Positions 1 through 7,005 of a DNA stretch of 14,817 nucleotides are shown piece by piece. Within the stretch, counting starts at the first letter, position 1. Each line of letters opens with the position of its first letter. The stretch is from NCBI GenBank assembly GCA_030592225.1, contig JAUVJT010000031.1:1-14817 (forward strand), written 5' to 3'. The notes beneath the pieces are model-generated. The model was not told the origin of the DNA, made no database searches, and worked only from the letters and a program-made list of their open reading frames with translations. This DNA comes from Candidatus Stahliibacteriota bacterium. Its GTDB lineage: Bacteria; Hydrothermota; Tepidihabitantia; B3-TA06. Both the position numbers and the translations under genes were made by a program.

Positions 1-3000
1 GGGCAGCCACCTCAAATCCCGCAGGGATGGGGTCTTTTAGCATCACGTACTCGTAACTCCTGTCGCAATCGAGGCTTAACTTTACAAACACAGGTTCGCC
101 TATCTTGACCGGGCCTGACAACCTTTCCTTATCGTAGACCAATCTGTCGTTCTCCACCCGCGGAATCAGGCGGTAGTATTCGCGGTGTACCTTCAAATTT
201 GTGCCGCCCGCGGTGATGCCTTCTTCCTTACTGTAGTAAGAGAACACCAGACTGAAGAACAGATTGCCCTCGCCTTTCTTTTGAACCTTAAGGGTGTTCT
301 TTCCCGCCTTTATACCCGTAAGCTTCAGTTCTATGGGGCGACTGAACTCCAGCAGATCCTTTTCGGAAACCGCATAGCTTGCAATTTGTTTGCCGTTCAA
401 GGTAAAGACCAGTTCCATCTTGGGGCTTGCATCGTTGGTGTTGCCCAGGAACTCGGCCAGGGCCAAGAGCGCTAGCGCCGAATCCTTGGTTGACTTCCAG
501 CGGTTGCCCTTGCGTTCTCTCAGCAGCCAGAATACGATCTTGGGGACGATTTCGTCATCGGGCGAGATGGCAAGGAACGCGCGCAGGGTGGTGGCGGTGG
601 TTTCTACCGCGTCGTCAGACCAGTGCTCAACCGCCCGTACCCGGCCTGACCAGTGCACGGTCTCGCCGTCGGCTAACGCCTCCTTCTTGAGTTTTGCAAG
701 CATTGCCCTGGCTTTGGCCTCATCGCCTGTCTCGTGATAGGTCAACGCCATAAGAGCCTGGGAGTAGGAATCGGCCCCTTCTTTCTCGAGTACGGCAAGC
801 TGGCTGCGTATGAGCGCGGCATGGTCTCCGGGAGCCATGGAGAGCGCGTAGACCATGCAGGCGCGTTCGGTGGAGGTGATGTTCTTGCGCTCCTTGAGAA
901 GATTGGCAAGCGCCGCCGTTCCCCTGGTGATAACCGTGGGGTTCACCTCGAAACCCAGCTTTTGGGCGTAGGTAAGTCCGTGCACCACGTAGGCGGTCAT
1001 GATGTTCATGGTTTCATCGTGTTCCCACCAGCCCCAGCCGCCGTCTGAGTGCTGGTAGCCGTACAGCCTGGCAAACCCCGCGGCAATCATCTGGGGCAGC
1101 TCTTCGGCAAGCTTGGGGTCGCCTTTCTTGGGATCTCGTATGAGATCGGCCACTATCAAATTGGGGAAGAAGCTGGACATGGTCTGTTCGGTGCATCCGT
1201 ACGGATAGCCTGCCAGATAGGCGAGTCCGGCAAACAGGGCGGAACCTATGGTGGGAGTGAGAGTCAGGCGTCCCTGGATGGTTGCAAGCTTGGCTTCTTC
1301 AGGGATGCTAAAGCTCCTTGAGACCTTCTCGTCAGGCTTGGGCATAAACGATGATATCACCAGGTTGCGCTCGATTCCGTACGGGTTGGCAGGAATGGTA
1401 AGCTGCATGGCGTCCGAGGCGTCGGTTCCTATGGCCCTGGCGATAAGTGTTACGTCGCCCGGGGCCTCGCACCGCACCGGCCAGTCCACCCTGAACGTCG
1501 CGCCGGGCTGCACTGTCGCCGTATGCGTCGAATTGTCAAACTGCCTGACACCTTTTGCAGAAAAGGAGAGTTTAACTTCCTGCGGTTTGCGGGTGTAGTT
1601 GTGAACGATGGTCGGTATAACCATGCTGTCGCGCTCGGTCATGAACCTGGGCGGGATTATGCGAACCAGCAGATCCTTGGTCACCAGCATTTTCTCTCTT
1701 GCCTCGCCCACCCTGGTATCGGCGGTTATCGCCCGGGCCGTGGCTCTCCAGGTGGTCAGATTATCAGGCCAGATGAACTCCACCTGGGCTTTGCCCTGCC
1801 CGTTAGTTCTCACAAACGCCTGCCAGCAGGCCACGTCCTCGAATTTCTTGCGTACCTTGGGTTCCTCGCGGTCCTTGTAGGCGGCAAGCACCACGCTGTC
1901 CGCTGTCGCGGCTGACAGCCGGTCATAGTTGCGTTCATACCCGTAGAACGAGTAGTACACCGATGAAGTGGTGGATACCTGGTTGTAGCGCTCGCCGTAG
2001 AAGTAGTCCTGGACAGGGAGGGCGATTTCGGAAGCCAGGGAATACAGCGCCTCGTCCACCACGGCAAGGGCGATGTCGGCCTTTACCGGTTTGCCTTTGG
2101 CGTCCTTTACCAAAAGGCTCAAGCGGGCGCGCTCGCCCGGCTGGTAGCGCTCCTTGTCCGGGGTTATCTCAATGGCAAGCATCTTGGCTTCGCGGCTTAC
2201 GGTCATCTTTTCCTTGTGGTTGAAGAACTCGCCCTCGTATATCCCGCATACCGAAAGGAACACGTTGGGTGTGAACTCGGGGCGCACCTTGAAACGCAGC
2301 ATGGCGGTGTTGCCTTCAAGTTCCACAATATCAACGTCATACAGGTTGCCGGCCTCCAGGGAGACGATGATATGGGCGTTCTCGTAGGGGGTTATCAGCA
2401 AAGCCTCGGCCCAGTCGCCCACCTGGTAGGTTTCTTTATCGAGTATGACCTGTATCCTGTTCGTCTGCCAGGTGTAGTAGCCGCCGCGTTCGGACGCGTA
2501 GAACCAGCGTTTGGACTCGCTCGCGTTGCCGCGATTGTCTTCTACTCTGGCAACCACGTAGTAGGAACCCCTCTGTTTGGGGGTGAACTCATAGGTCGCA
2601 AAACCGGTTTTGCCTACCTGGATGGTCTTTCGCGCAACCACCTTATCATCCTTATCCCAGTATTTGCGGTAGATTGAAAGTTCCACCTTGCCTGCAATCG
2701 GTCTATCGAGCAGATCGTGGGTTTTGACGTCTATCTCCAGCTTCTCGCCGGGCGCGACCACGTAGCGGGCGGGCCTGACCTCTACCAGTATGCCGGAGGA
2801 GGCCACGAACGCTTGCGCCTCGCCCGCTTGCGCGATGCGTGACTCGTCGCGCACCTTGGCCTCAAAGGTGTAGCGGTAGTTGCGGTTTTTGCGAGGCGTA
2901 ACGTAGGTGAAGGTTGCTTTGCCCTGGGCGTCCAGCTTGCCCTTCAATTCGTGCACGTAGCTGGTGCCGGACCAGTAGTAGCGGTGCTGCTCGCGGCGGT

Positions 3001-4300
3001 ATATCTTTAATGCTACGTCGGCATTGGCAACAGGCGCGCCGAAAAAGTAGTCGGCCTGCACCGTAATCTTAACCGTATCGCCCTGCACGTACTGGGGGGC
3101 GTTGGTCTCTACCTCCACCTTGTACTCGGGCTTGCGGTACTCCTCCACCCGGAACTGCACCGAGTGGTGGGTCGAGTCCAGCCAGGCGTTTACCGTGTAT
3201 CGGCCCAGTCTTCCCGAAGAAGGCACTATCAGCGAATCTGCAAACGCGCCCCAGGCGTCGCTCTTAAGGGTATGGCGGTATATCTCGTTGCCTGCGGGAT
3301 CGGTGACCACCACCTCCACCTCCTCTCCTGAAGGAGTCCGGTAAACCCCCCGCTTCATTCGCCGCACCGTTCCCTTGAAGTACACCATCTGATCGGGCCT
3401 GTAAATGGGTCGTTCGGTGTGCAGGTATATCTTTACCGCTCCTCCTGCGCCGTCATCCTCGTGATAGTAGTAGTACTTGTCCAGCAGCGCGAAATCGGCG
3501 CCGTCCTGCACCAGAACCCTCAACTTCGTGGTATCGAACGCGGGGTGGAACGTCCCCTTGCCGTCGGTGCGGCCCATGCCCACCCGGTTGGTGTCCGAAA
3601 GCACCACTACCTTTGCGCCGCGCCGCGGTTTGCCGTCGGCGGAGTTGACCGCGAAGACGTACACCTCCTGGGGATCCTGCTTGGTTATAACCGACATCTC
3701 CGAGACCACCACCGGGGTGTAGGCAACGCGCGTGCCGTAGTAGGCCTCAACCAGGTACACACCCGGCCTGGTAATCTCAAGGTTTATGGTCTCGTAATGA
3801 TAACGGCCGTAGTAGTAATGATCGTCGGCGCTCTTCTTTTTCTCAAACTCCAGGGTCCACTCGCGCAGAACCTCATAGCCTTCCAGTCTGGGGATGCTGT
3901 TTGGCCCGAATCGCTCCGGCGCCTCGGCCTGATGCTTCTCCAATGGAGGAAGTCCCAGGTAGTCCCTCAGCCCTATTCTGCTTTCCTCGCTGAGCATCTC
4001 CCGGGCAAGGTAGCGCGAGTTGCGCTTGGTTCTATCGCCCAGGCCTTGCAGCATGTGGAAGAAGTTTACCGGCTTGGCCTTGCCCCTTACCCGGGGCGAG
4101 CGCATGCTGCGCTGACCTGCAAAGAAATCAATGGGGTCCTCAATTTCATACAACCGGAAGTGGATTGCCTCGGCGTCCCGGGTCTCAAGCCTTATGTTGG
4201 TTTCCTGGCCCGGGGTGTAGGGCCGGGGGGTGGAAAGGTAAATGTAGGGATGGGCAAACAGCCCACCTGTTAAGGTTGCAAGCAACGCAAAAATCTTCAC
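1..4300 (-). CDS. Bacterial alpha-2-macroglobulin family protein with thioester, C-terminus beyond the left edge
   Basis: Bacterial A2M proteins are periplasmic or surface protease traps: cleavage of a bait region triggers covalent capture through an internal thioester. The frame opens with GTG at 4298-4300 behind AGGAGG (spacing about 5 nt) and stays open to the window edge, giving about 1433 visible residues. Anchor motifs checked in the same frame are an MG2-type HTERPIYRP near residue 294, VVDEALY at 747-753, PDNLTTWR at about 845-852, and the thioester YGCTEQTMS with Cys1036 and Gln1039 (DNA 1184-1195). The Trp/Gly-rich helical thioester domain follows. The N-terminus is a signal peptide ending near LFA-HP and has no lipobox cysteine, unlike lipoprotein A2Ms such as E. 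coli YfaS. The start lies 24 nt after the DUF1175 gene, so the two form an operon. Bacterial A2Ms usually run 1500-1900 residues, so roughly the last 100 or more are missing. The family is secure; the target protease is unknown. Confidence 0.93.
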   Translation of the reverse strand, partial: MKIFALLATLTGGLFAHPYIYLSTPRPYTPGQETNIRLETRDAEAIHFRLYEIEDPIDFFAGQRSMRSPRVRGKAKPVNFFHMLQGLGDRTKRNSRYLAREMLSEESRIGLRDYLGLPPLEKHQAEAPERFGPNSIPRLEGYEVLREWTLEFEKKKSADDHYYYGRYHYETINLEITRPGVYLVEAYYGTRVAYTPVVVSEMSVITKQDPQEVYVFAVNSADGKPRRGAKVVVLSDTNRVGMGRTDGKGTFHPAFDTTKLRVLVQDGADFALLDKYYYYHEDDGAGGAVKIYLHTERPIYRPDQMVYFKGTVRRMKRGVYRTPSGEEVEVVVTDPAGNEIYRHTLKSDAWGAFADSLIVPSSGRLGRYTVNAWLDSTHHSVQFRVEEYRKPEYKVEVETNAPQYVQGDTVKITVQADYFFGAPVANADVALKIYRREQHRYYWSGTSYVHELKGKLDAQGKATFTYVTPRKNRNYRYTFEAKVRDESRIAQAGEAQAFVASSGILVEVRPARYVVAPGEKLEIDVKTHDLLDRPIAGKVELSIYRKYWDKDDKVVARKTIQVGKTGFATYEFTPKQRGSYYVVARVEDNRGNASESKRWFYASERGGYYTWQTNRIQVILDKETYQVGDWAEALLITPYENAHIIVSLEAGNLYDVDIVELEGNTAMLRFKVRPEFTPNVFLSVCGIYEGEFFNHKEKMTVSREAKMLAIEITPDKERYQPGERARLSLLVKDAKGKPVKADIALAVVDEALYSLASEIALPVQDYFYGERYNQVSTTSSVYYSFYGYERNYDRLSAATADSVVLAAYKDREEPKVRKKFEDVACWQAFVRTNGQGKAQVEFIWPDNLTTWRATARAITADTRVGEAREKMLVTKDLLVRIIPPRFMTERDSMVIPTIVHNYTRKPQEVKLSFSAKGVRQFDNSTHTATVQPGATFRVDWPVRCEAPGDVTLIARAIGTDASDAMQLTIPANPYGIERNLVISSFMPKPDEKVSRSFSIPEEAKLATIQGRLTLTPTIGSALFAGLAYLAGYPYGCTEQTMSSFFPNLIVADLIRDPKKGDPKLAEELPQMIAAGFARLYGYQHSDGGWGWWEHDETMNIMTAYVVHGLTYAQKLGFEVNPTVITRGTAALANLLKERKNITSTERACMVYALSMAPGDHAALIRSQLAVLEKEGADSYSQALMALTYHETGDEAKARAMLAKLKKEALADGETVHWSGRVRAVEHWSDDAVETTATTLRAFLAISPDDEIVPKIVFWLLRERKGNRWKSTKDSALALLALAEFLGNTNDASPKMELVFTLNGKQIASYAVSEKDLLEFSRPIELKLTGIKAGKNTLKVQKKGEGNLFFSLVFSYYSKEEGITAGGTNLKVHREYYRLIPRVENDRLVYDKERLSGPVKIGEPVFVKLSLDCDRSYEYVMLKDPIPAGFEVAA

Positions 4301-4324
4301 GATACCCTCCTTTCGAGGTAAATC

Positions 4325-5023
4325 TTAACGTAGGATCTTGAATCTGTAGAACCCGGCGAACGCGGGGTTGGCCTCGTGCGGCCGCCAGGTTTCATCGTCT
4401 AAAGCCATTAACGTCTGTAACTTGACCAATCTCATCTCTCCTTCCGATGTCCCCCCAGGCCCGGTATGATAGAGAACGTATGGTTCCGCTTTTAGCTCCA
4501 CGTATATCATCACGTGCGCCTGCTTATCCCTGGGCGTAAAGAACAATAAGTCGCCGGGCAGCACCCCGTCACCCAGTCCCCTCGCAACCCTTACCGTATG
4601 ATGCGCCATCAGATGCACAACGTCGGCAAAGTTGCCCAGCCTGCCCGCTTCCCTGTCGCCCTTCTTGTACGCCCCACCCGCCACACGAAAGATGTCCGTC
4701 CCAATATCAGGAACCTTTGGGTAATGAAACGCGGCTATCTCCGGAATGCTGGGGTCGAGCAGTTCGCCGAACCTGGCACGCCACTCCTCGTCATGTTCCT
4801 TCAGCGCCTCACGGTAGGAATACATCACCAGGTTGGCGCAGTCGGTCACGTCGTCAGTGGGGTTAAGGTGGCGGGAAAGCGCTATGGTCACGAACCAGCG
4901 GCGGAACGCTTGCCGGTCGGCGTCTTGGTGAAGCTCTGCCGCGTCAGGAAAGCCGTCGCTATCGGCATCTACCGGCTCGTGCGGGGACACACTCACCACC
5001 AACAGCAGCAACAGGACATTCAT
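4325..5023 (-). CDS. Exported DUF1175 protein (YfaT-like, NlpC/P60-type fold), A2M partner
   Basis: The 232-residue product matches the DUF1175 family, represented by E. coli YfaT, which is encoded beside the A2M YfaS; the molecular function is not established. Visible marks are a short hydrophobic leader (residues 2-12), a core beginning FRRWF (40-44), TDCANLVMYSYREAL (60-74) with a candidate nucleophile Cys62, PGDLLFF (156-162), HVMIY with a candidate catalytic His170, and YHTGP (185-189). The Asp-Cys...Gly-Asp-Leu...His order is that of NlpC/P60-like cysteine peptidases, which suggests a cell-wall or peptide-bond hydrolase, but this is inference. Residues 19-30 read DADSDGFPDAAE, an EF-hand or thrombospondin-3-like calcium loop placed before the domain. 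The ATG at 5021-5023 has GAGGAGG 5 nt upstream. It is the first gene of the leftward operon and lies 24 nt from the A2M start. Confidence 0.85.
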   Translation of the reverse strand: MNVLLLLLVVSVSPHEPVDADSDGFPDAAELHQDADRQAFRRWFVTIALSRHLNPTDDVTDCANLVMYSYREALKEHDEEWRARFGELLDPSIPEIAAFHYPKVPDIGTDIFRVAGGAYKKGDREAGRLGNFADVVHLMAHHTVRVARGLGDGVLPGDLLFFTPRDKQAHVMIYVELKAEPYVLYHTGPGGTSEGEMRLVKLQTLMALDDETWRPHEANPAFAGFYRFKILR

Positions 5024-5097
5024 ACTCGCCTCCTCGAGTTCAGGGTACGCGTTATACGACGCCGCAAACCGCGCTAAAGGTTCGCATCTGTGGGTTT

Positions 5098-5125
5098 AGT
5101 ATAGGGTTAAGGGTGAGGTTGTCAA
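5098..5125 (-). promoter_or_regulatory. Sigma70-like promoter for the DUF1175-A2M operon
   Basis: On the minus strand TTGACA (5120-5125) and TATACT (5098-5103) are separated by 16 bp. The -35 is a perfect consensus hexamer and the -10 differs from consensus at one base. Transcription would start near 5091, giving a leader of about 70 nt before the ATG at 5023. Position and orientation fit the DUF1175 gene exactly. Confidence 0.65.
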
Positions 5126-5139
5126 GTGCGGTTCTGAGC

Positions 5140-5168
5140 ATGCAATTGACAGCAGGTGTCATATGCAT
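5140..5168. promoter_or_regulatory. Operator-like inverted repeat between divergent promoters
   Basis: Arms ATGCA-at-TGACA (5140-5151) and TGTCA-ta-TGCAT (5157-5168) flank a 5-bp centre. Ten of twelve positions per arm are complementary; the two inner mismatches are at the junction of the half-motifs. The repeat covers the rightward -35 element and runs into the candidate -10, and it sits just upstream of the leftward -35. A dimeric regulator bound here could block the rightward gene and influence the leftward operon. No regulator gene lies in the window. Confidence 0.45.
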
Positions 5169-5176
5169 AATATACA
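5146..5176 (+). promoter_or_regulatory. Candidate promoter for the sorting-tail protein
   Basis: A perfect TTGACA lies at 5146-5151. The -10 is ambiguous: TAATAT at 5168-5173 gives a 16-bp spacer and TATACA at 5171-5176 gives 19 bp. The next gene starts at 5228, so the leader would be about 45 nt. The -35 is inside the inverted repeat at 5140-5168. Confidence 0.45.
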
Positions 5177-5195
5177 ATCGTGAATGAAATATAAA

Positions 5196-5216
5196 AGCTC
5201 CACCGAAGGTGGAGCT
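5196..5216 (+). other. Leader hairpin directly before the ribosome binding site
   Basis: AGCTCCACC (5196-5204) and GGTGGAGCT (5208-5216) form a perfect 9-bp stem with a GAA loop, ending one base before AGGAGG (5218-5223) of the gene at 5228. There is no U-tract, so it is not a normal intrinsic terminator. It may protect the 5' end of the mRNA or shape access to the ribosome binding site. A competing pairing between the region just upstream (5191-5201) and GGAGGCTTTAT could hide the Shine-Dalgarno sequence. Confidence 0.5.
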
Positions 5217-5227
5217 CAGGAGGCTTT

Positions 5228-6445
5228 ATGGTGCGTAAGATTGTTGCTTTGGTTTTACTTGGAATATTGGGACTGAGCGCTGAGCTTTGGATAAATGTCA
5301 TCCAAGACCCAGGCGCAGAATTTGGGGTCGGTGATTGGAGTACGGATATTTGGGAATTTCCTGAAGGGGTAGGAGTTGCGGATAGCGCTAGAGTAAACGA
5401 ACATGATTCTTCACGGGCGTATGAAGGTTACTATTCTTTCCTAACCGATACGGATAAAGATCCCGGAGGAGAAAATATCTACTGTGATGTATGGTGTTAC
5501 CAACACTTGAGAGTACCAAAAGCTATTTCAGACATCGACACTCTTCATTGGGCAGTATTTGTCAACGAAAGTGGAACTAGTAATATGTTTCGGTTTTACA
5601 TAAGTCTTTGCGCTCAGAGTGGTAAACAACTGATTTGGTGTACAGGTCGAAGTAATGAACCAAGTAACGATACTCTTTATTCCGTAGAATTTCCCTTACC
5701 AGATAGCGGAAAGTGGTTTGAATGGGGAAGTGATCCATATAAAGTATGGACTAACCAAACAGATTGGGTAGATAGAGATACGATATTTGAAGTCCGACTG
5801 GTTTCCAGAGGTGTTAATACATTATTTTGGATTGGGCAGGAAGTTTCCTGGGATAATATTGTGTTGGAAGGCTTAGCTTACTATGACTATGCGGCAGAGA
5901 GCATAGACTCAGACGAGACAGCGGATGAATATTACACACCCGTAGCCACCTTTGCCAACGAAGGTATTAAAGATGACCTTGCGGGCATGGTCTATGCAGA
6001 GATACTTGACGGGGAAGCACGAGTGTATATTGATTCACAGGAAGTTGACATTCCCCACGAATCCTCAGAGCAGGTAACGTTTGCCGAATGGACAGTGCCC
6101 CACGACGGTTCCTACACCCTGCGTGTCTACCCGATTCTTGAACTTGACGAATACTCAGCAGATGATACTCTTGAGCAGGCATTGACCGGGCTTGGTCTTG
6201 ATGAAACTCACCCTAACCTGTTTCCTACCCTTGAAATCAAAGGTTCCACAATCCACTACTCCCTGCCCCAAAATCAGGAAGGCACCCTGACTCTCTACGA
6301 CGCCACTGGCCGTCGCATCGAGCGGATGGCGGTCACCCGATCGGGCAGGATTGAGCTTGGGGCTGAGTTGCCTTCCGGGGTGTATATCGTCAGGCTTGAG
6401 TCTGGTTATTCAGCCTATACTGGCAAGGTTGTGCTGGTGAGGTAA
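5228..6445 (+). CDS. Exported protein with beta-sandwich, CARDB-like domain and type IX-style sorting tail
   Basis: The gene encodes 405 residues. A signal peptide (1-18, basic start, leucine-rich, cleavage near LSA-E) is followed by a region (about 20-215) opening with NVIQDPGAEFG, the style of carbohydrate-binding-like jelly-roll modules, with four cysteines (86, 90, 128, 138). Residues about 230-315 look like a CARDB/immunoglobulin-like domain (VYIDSQEVD, GSYTLRVYP, ending SADDTL). Residues about 330-405 resemble a type IX secretion C-terminal sorting domain: HYSLP, LTLYDATGRR, LPSGVYIVRL, final TGKVVLVR. It is therefore probably secreted or surface-attached; the ligand is unknown and no catalytic motif is visible. 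The ATG follows AGGAGG by 4 nt. GC content is about 41% over 5281-5880 but about 52% over 5881-6420 by hand count, so the N-terminal module has a different composition from the tail. Confidence 0.85.
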   Translation: MVRKIVALVLLGILGLSAELWINVIQDPGAEFGVGDWSTDIWEFPEGVGVADSARVNEHDSSRAYEGYYSFLTDTDKDPGGENIYCDVWCYQHLRVPKAISDIDTLHWAVFVNESGTSNMFRFYISLCAQSGKQLIWCTGRSNEPSNDTLYSVEFPLPDSGKWFEWGSDPYKVWTNQTDWVDRDTIFEVRLVSRGVNTLFWIGQEVSWDNIVLEGLAYYDYAAESIDSDETADEYYTPVATFANEGIKDDLAGMVYAEILDGEARVYIDSQEVDIPHESSEQVTFAEWTVPHDGSYTLRVYPILELDEYSADDTLEQALTGLGLDETHPNLFPTLEIKGSTIHYSLPQNQEGTLTLYDATGRRIERMAVTRSGRIELGAELPSGVYIVRLESGYSAYTGKVVLVR

Positions 6446-6448
6446 CTT

Positions 6449-6488
6449 CCCCTCCCTTGACGGGACGTGTGCCCCCGTCGGGTAGGGG
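6449..6488 (+). terminator. G/C-rich hairpin after the sorting-tail gene, possible terminator
   Basis: Starting 4 nt after the stop codon, CCCCT (6449-6453) pairs with AGGGG (6484-6488) and GACGGG (6459-6464) with CCCGTC (6474-6479). An alternative pairs CCCCTCCC (6449-6456) with GGGAGGGG (6496-6503). No T-tract follows, so intrinsic termination is uncertain; it may instead be a dispersed intergenic repeat. Confidence 0.35.
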
Positions 6489-6547
6489 ATTAGAGGGGAG
6501 GGGGGTTGCCAATAGAAGGGGGGGTGAATCACCATAGAATAAAGATA

Positions 6548-6683
6548 GTCATTGCGAGCTTCTGAAAGAAGCGAAGCACGCTTGCGATGACGCTTACGGA
6601 ATAATCTCATAACACAAAGTTTAAGATTCTGACAGGAGATTGCTTCGTCCCAATGTTCTTTGAACATTACTCCTCGCAATGAC
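6548..6683. repeat. GTCATTGCGAG-type palindromic repeat element
   Basis: GTCATTGCGAG (6548-6558) is exactly mirrored by CTCGCAATGAC (6673-6683), giving 11-bp inverted ends of a 136-bp unit. An imperfect inner copy CTTGCGATGAC (6581-6591, two mismatches) closes a 44-bp sub-palindrome with the left end. The right part carries GAGATTGCTTCGT and a small hairpin ATGTTC-ttt-GAACAT. Repeats with this GTCATTGCGAG...GAAGCAATCTC pattern are known as dispersed intergenic palindromes in many bacterial genomes. It is probably non-coding. Confidence 0.7.
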
Positions 6684-6728
6684 AGCTTTTTCATCTTCTG
6701 TCCACCTTATTTTTTTCAGCGTGTCCAA

Positions 6729-6772
6729 CTTTTGACCATCTTTTGGGTAGCTTTTGACCACCTTTTGACCAA
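6729..6772 (+). repeat. Four 11-bp tandem repeats, core CTTTTGACC
   Basis: The units are CTTTTGACCAT (6729-6739), CTTTTGGGTAG (6740-6750), CTTTTGACCAC (6751-6761) and CTTTTGACCAA (6762-6772). Three share CTTTTGACCA and the second is degenerate. The period is close to one helical turn, so the copies lie on one DNA face. The array is about 170 bp upstream of the SPFH promoter. Confidence 0.75.
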
Positions 6773-6893
6773 CTTAATTTTGGCGAATTGCACTCAAGCC
6801 TGACGCGATTCATGCCAGGTTTTGGCGATCAGGGATGTGTCAGATCATCCCGCCACCCACAAGGTAGTGCTGGTACGATAACACTCATCTCCA

Positions 6894-6940
6894 CCGTTCC
6901 TACGGAACGGGGTACTCTTCCCAAAGGGAGAACGTTTCCC
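6894..6940. promoter_or_regulatory. Small inverted repeats upstream of the SPFH promoter
   Basis: CCGTTCC (6894-6900) and GGAACGG (6904-6910) form a 7-bp stem with a TAC loop. GGGA-g-AACGTTTCCC (6926-6940) is a 14-bp palindrome broken by one extra G and ends 4 bp before the -35. Either could be an operator or an upstream terminator remnant; no T-run is present. Confidence 0.3.
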
Positions 6941-6944
6941 TAAG

Positions 6945-6972
6945 TTGACATTGTTCCCTATAGCGTTATTAT
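6945..6972 (+). promoter_or_regulatory. Sigma70-like promoter of the SPFH gene
   Basis: TTGACA (6945-6950) and TATTAT (6967-6972) are spaced 16 bp. Transcription would start near 6979, about 27 nt before the ATG, with AAGGAGGA at 6993-7000. Because no terminator is evident between the SPFH gene and recF, this promoter may also feed the downstream genes. Confidence 0.6.
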
Positions 6973-7005
6973 CCTGAACTATACCAAGTTTTAAGGAGGA
7001 TTGTA

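Larger units (their letters stand above)
6446..7005. other. Repeat-rich intergenic region of 560 bp without a convincing gene
   Basis: No credible coding frame is seen. In order it holds a G/C-rich hairpin (6449-6488) with G-runs to about 6525, a palindromic GTCATTGCGAG-type element (6548-6683), a T-rich stretch, four 11-bp tandem repeats (6729-6772), a weak inverted repeat GGGATG/CATCCC (6832-6851), a hairpin CCGTTCC-tac-GGAACGG (6894-6910), and the promoter of the SPFH gene (6945-6972). No tRNA-like or other RNA gene was recognised. Confidence 0.7.

Noticed and set aside
3419..4273. 284-codon plus-strand frame antisense to the A2M gene
   Set aside because: The minus frame contains recognisable A2M motifs (HTERPIYRP region) over the same bases; the plus frame shows no domain.
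6410..6694. 94-codon minus-strand frame across the intergenic palindromic element
   Set aside because: It is created by the GTCATTGCGAG repeat and the gene tail; the peptide has no family resemblance and such frames are typical artefacts over these repeats.
6729..6772. CRISPR-like or replication iteron array
   Set aside because: The 11-bp units are contiguous with no spacers, so it is not CRISPR; with four short copies and no Rep gene or AT-rich unwinding region, an origin is not supported.
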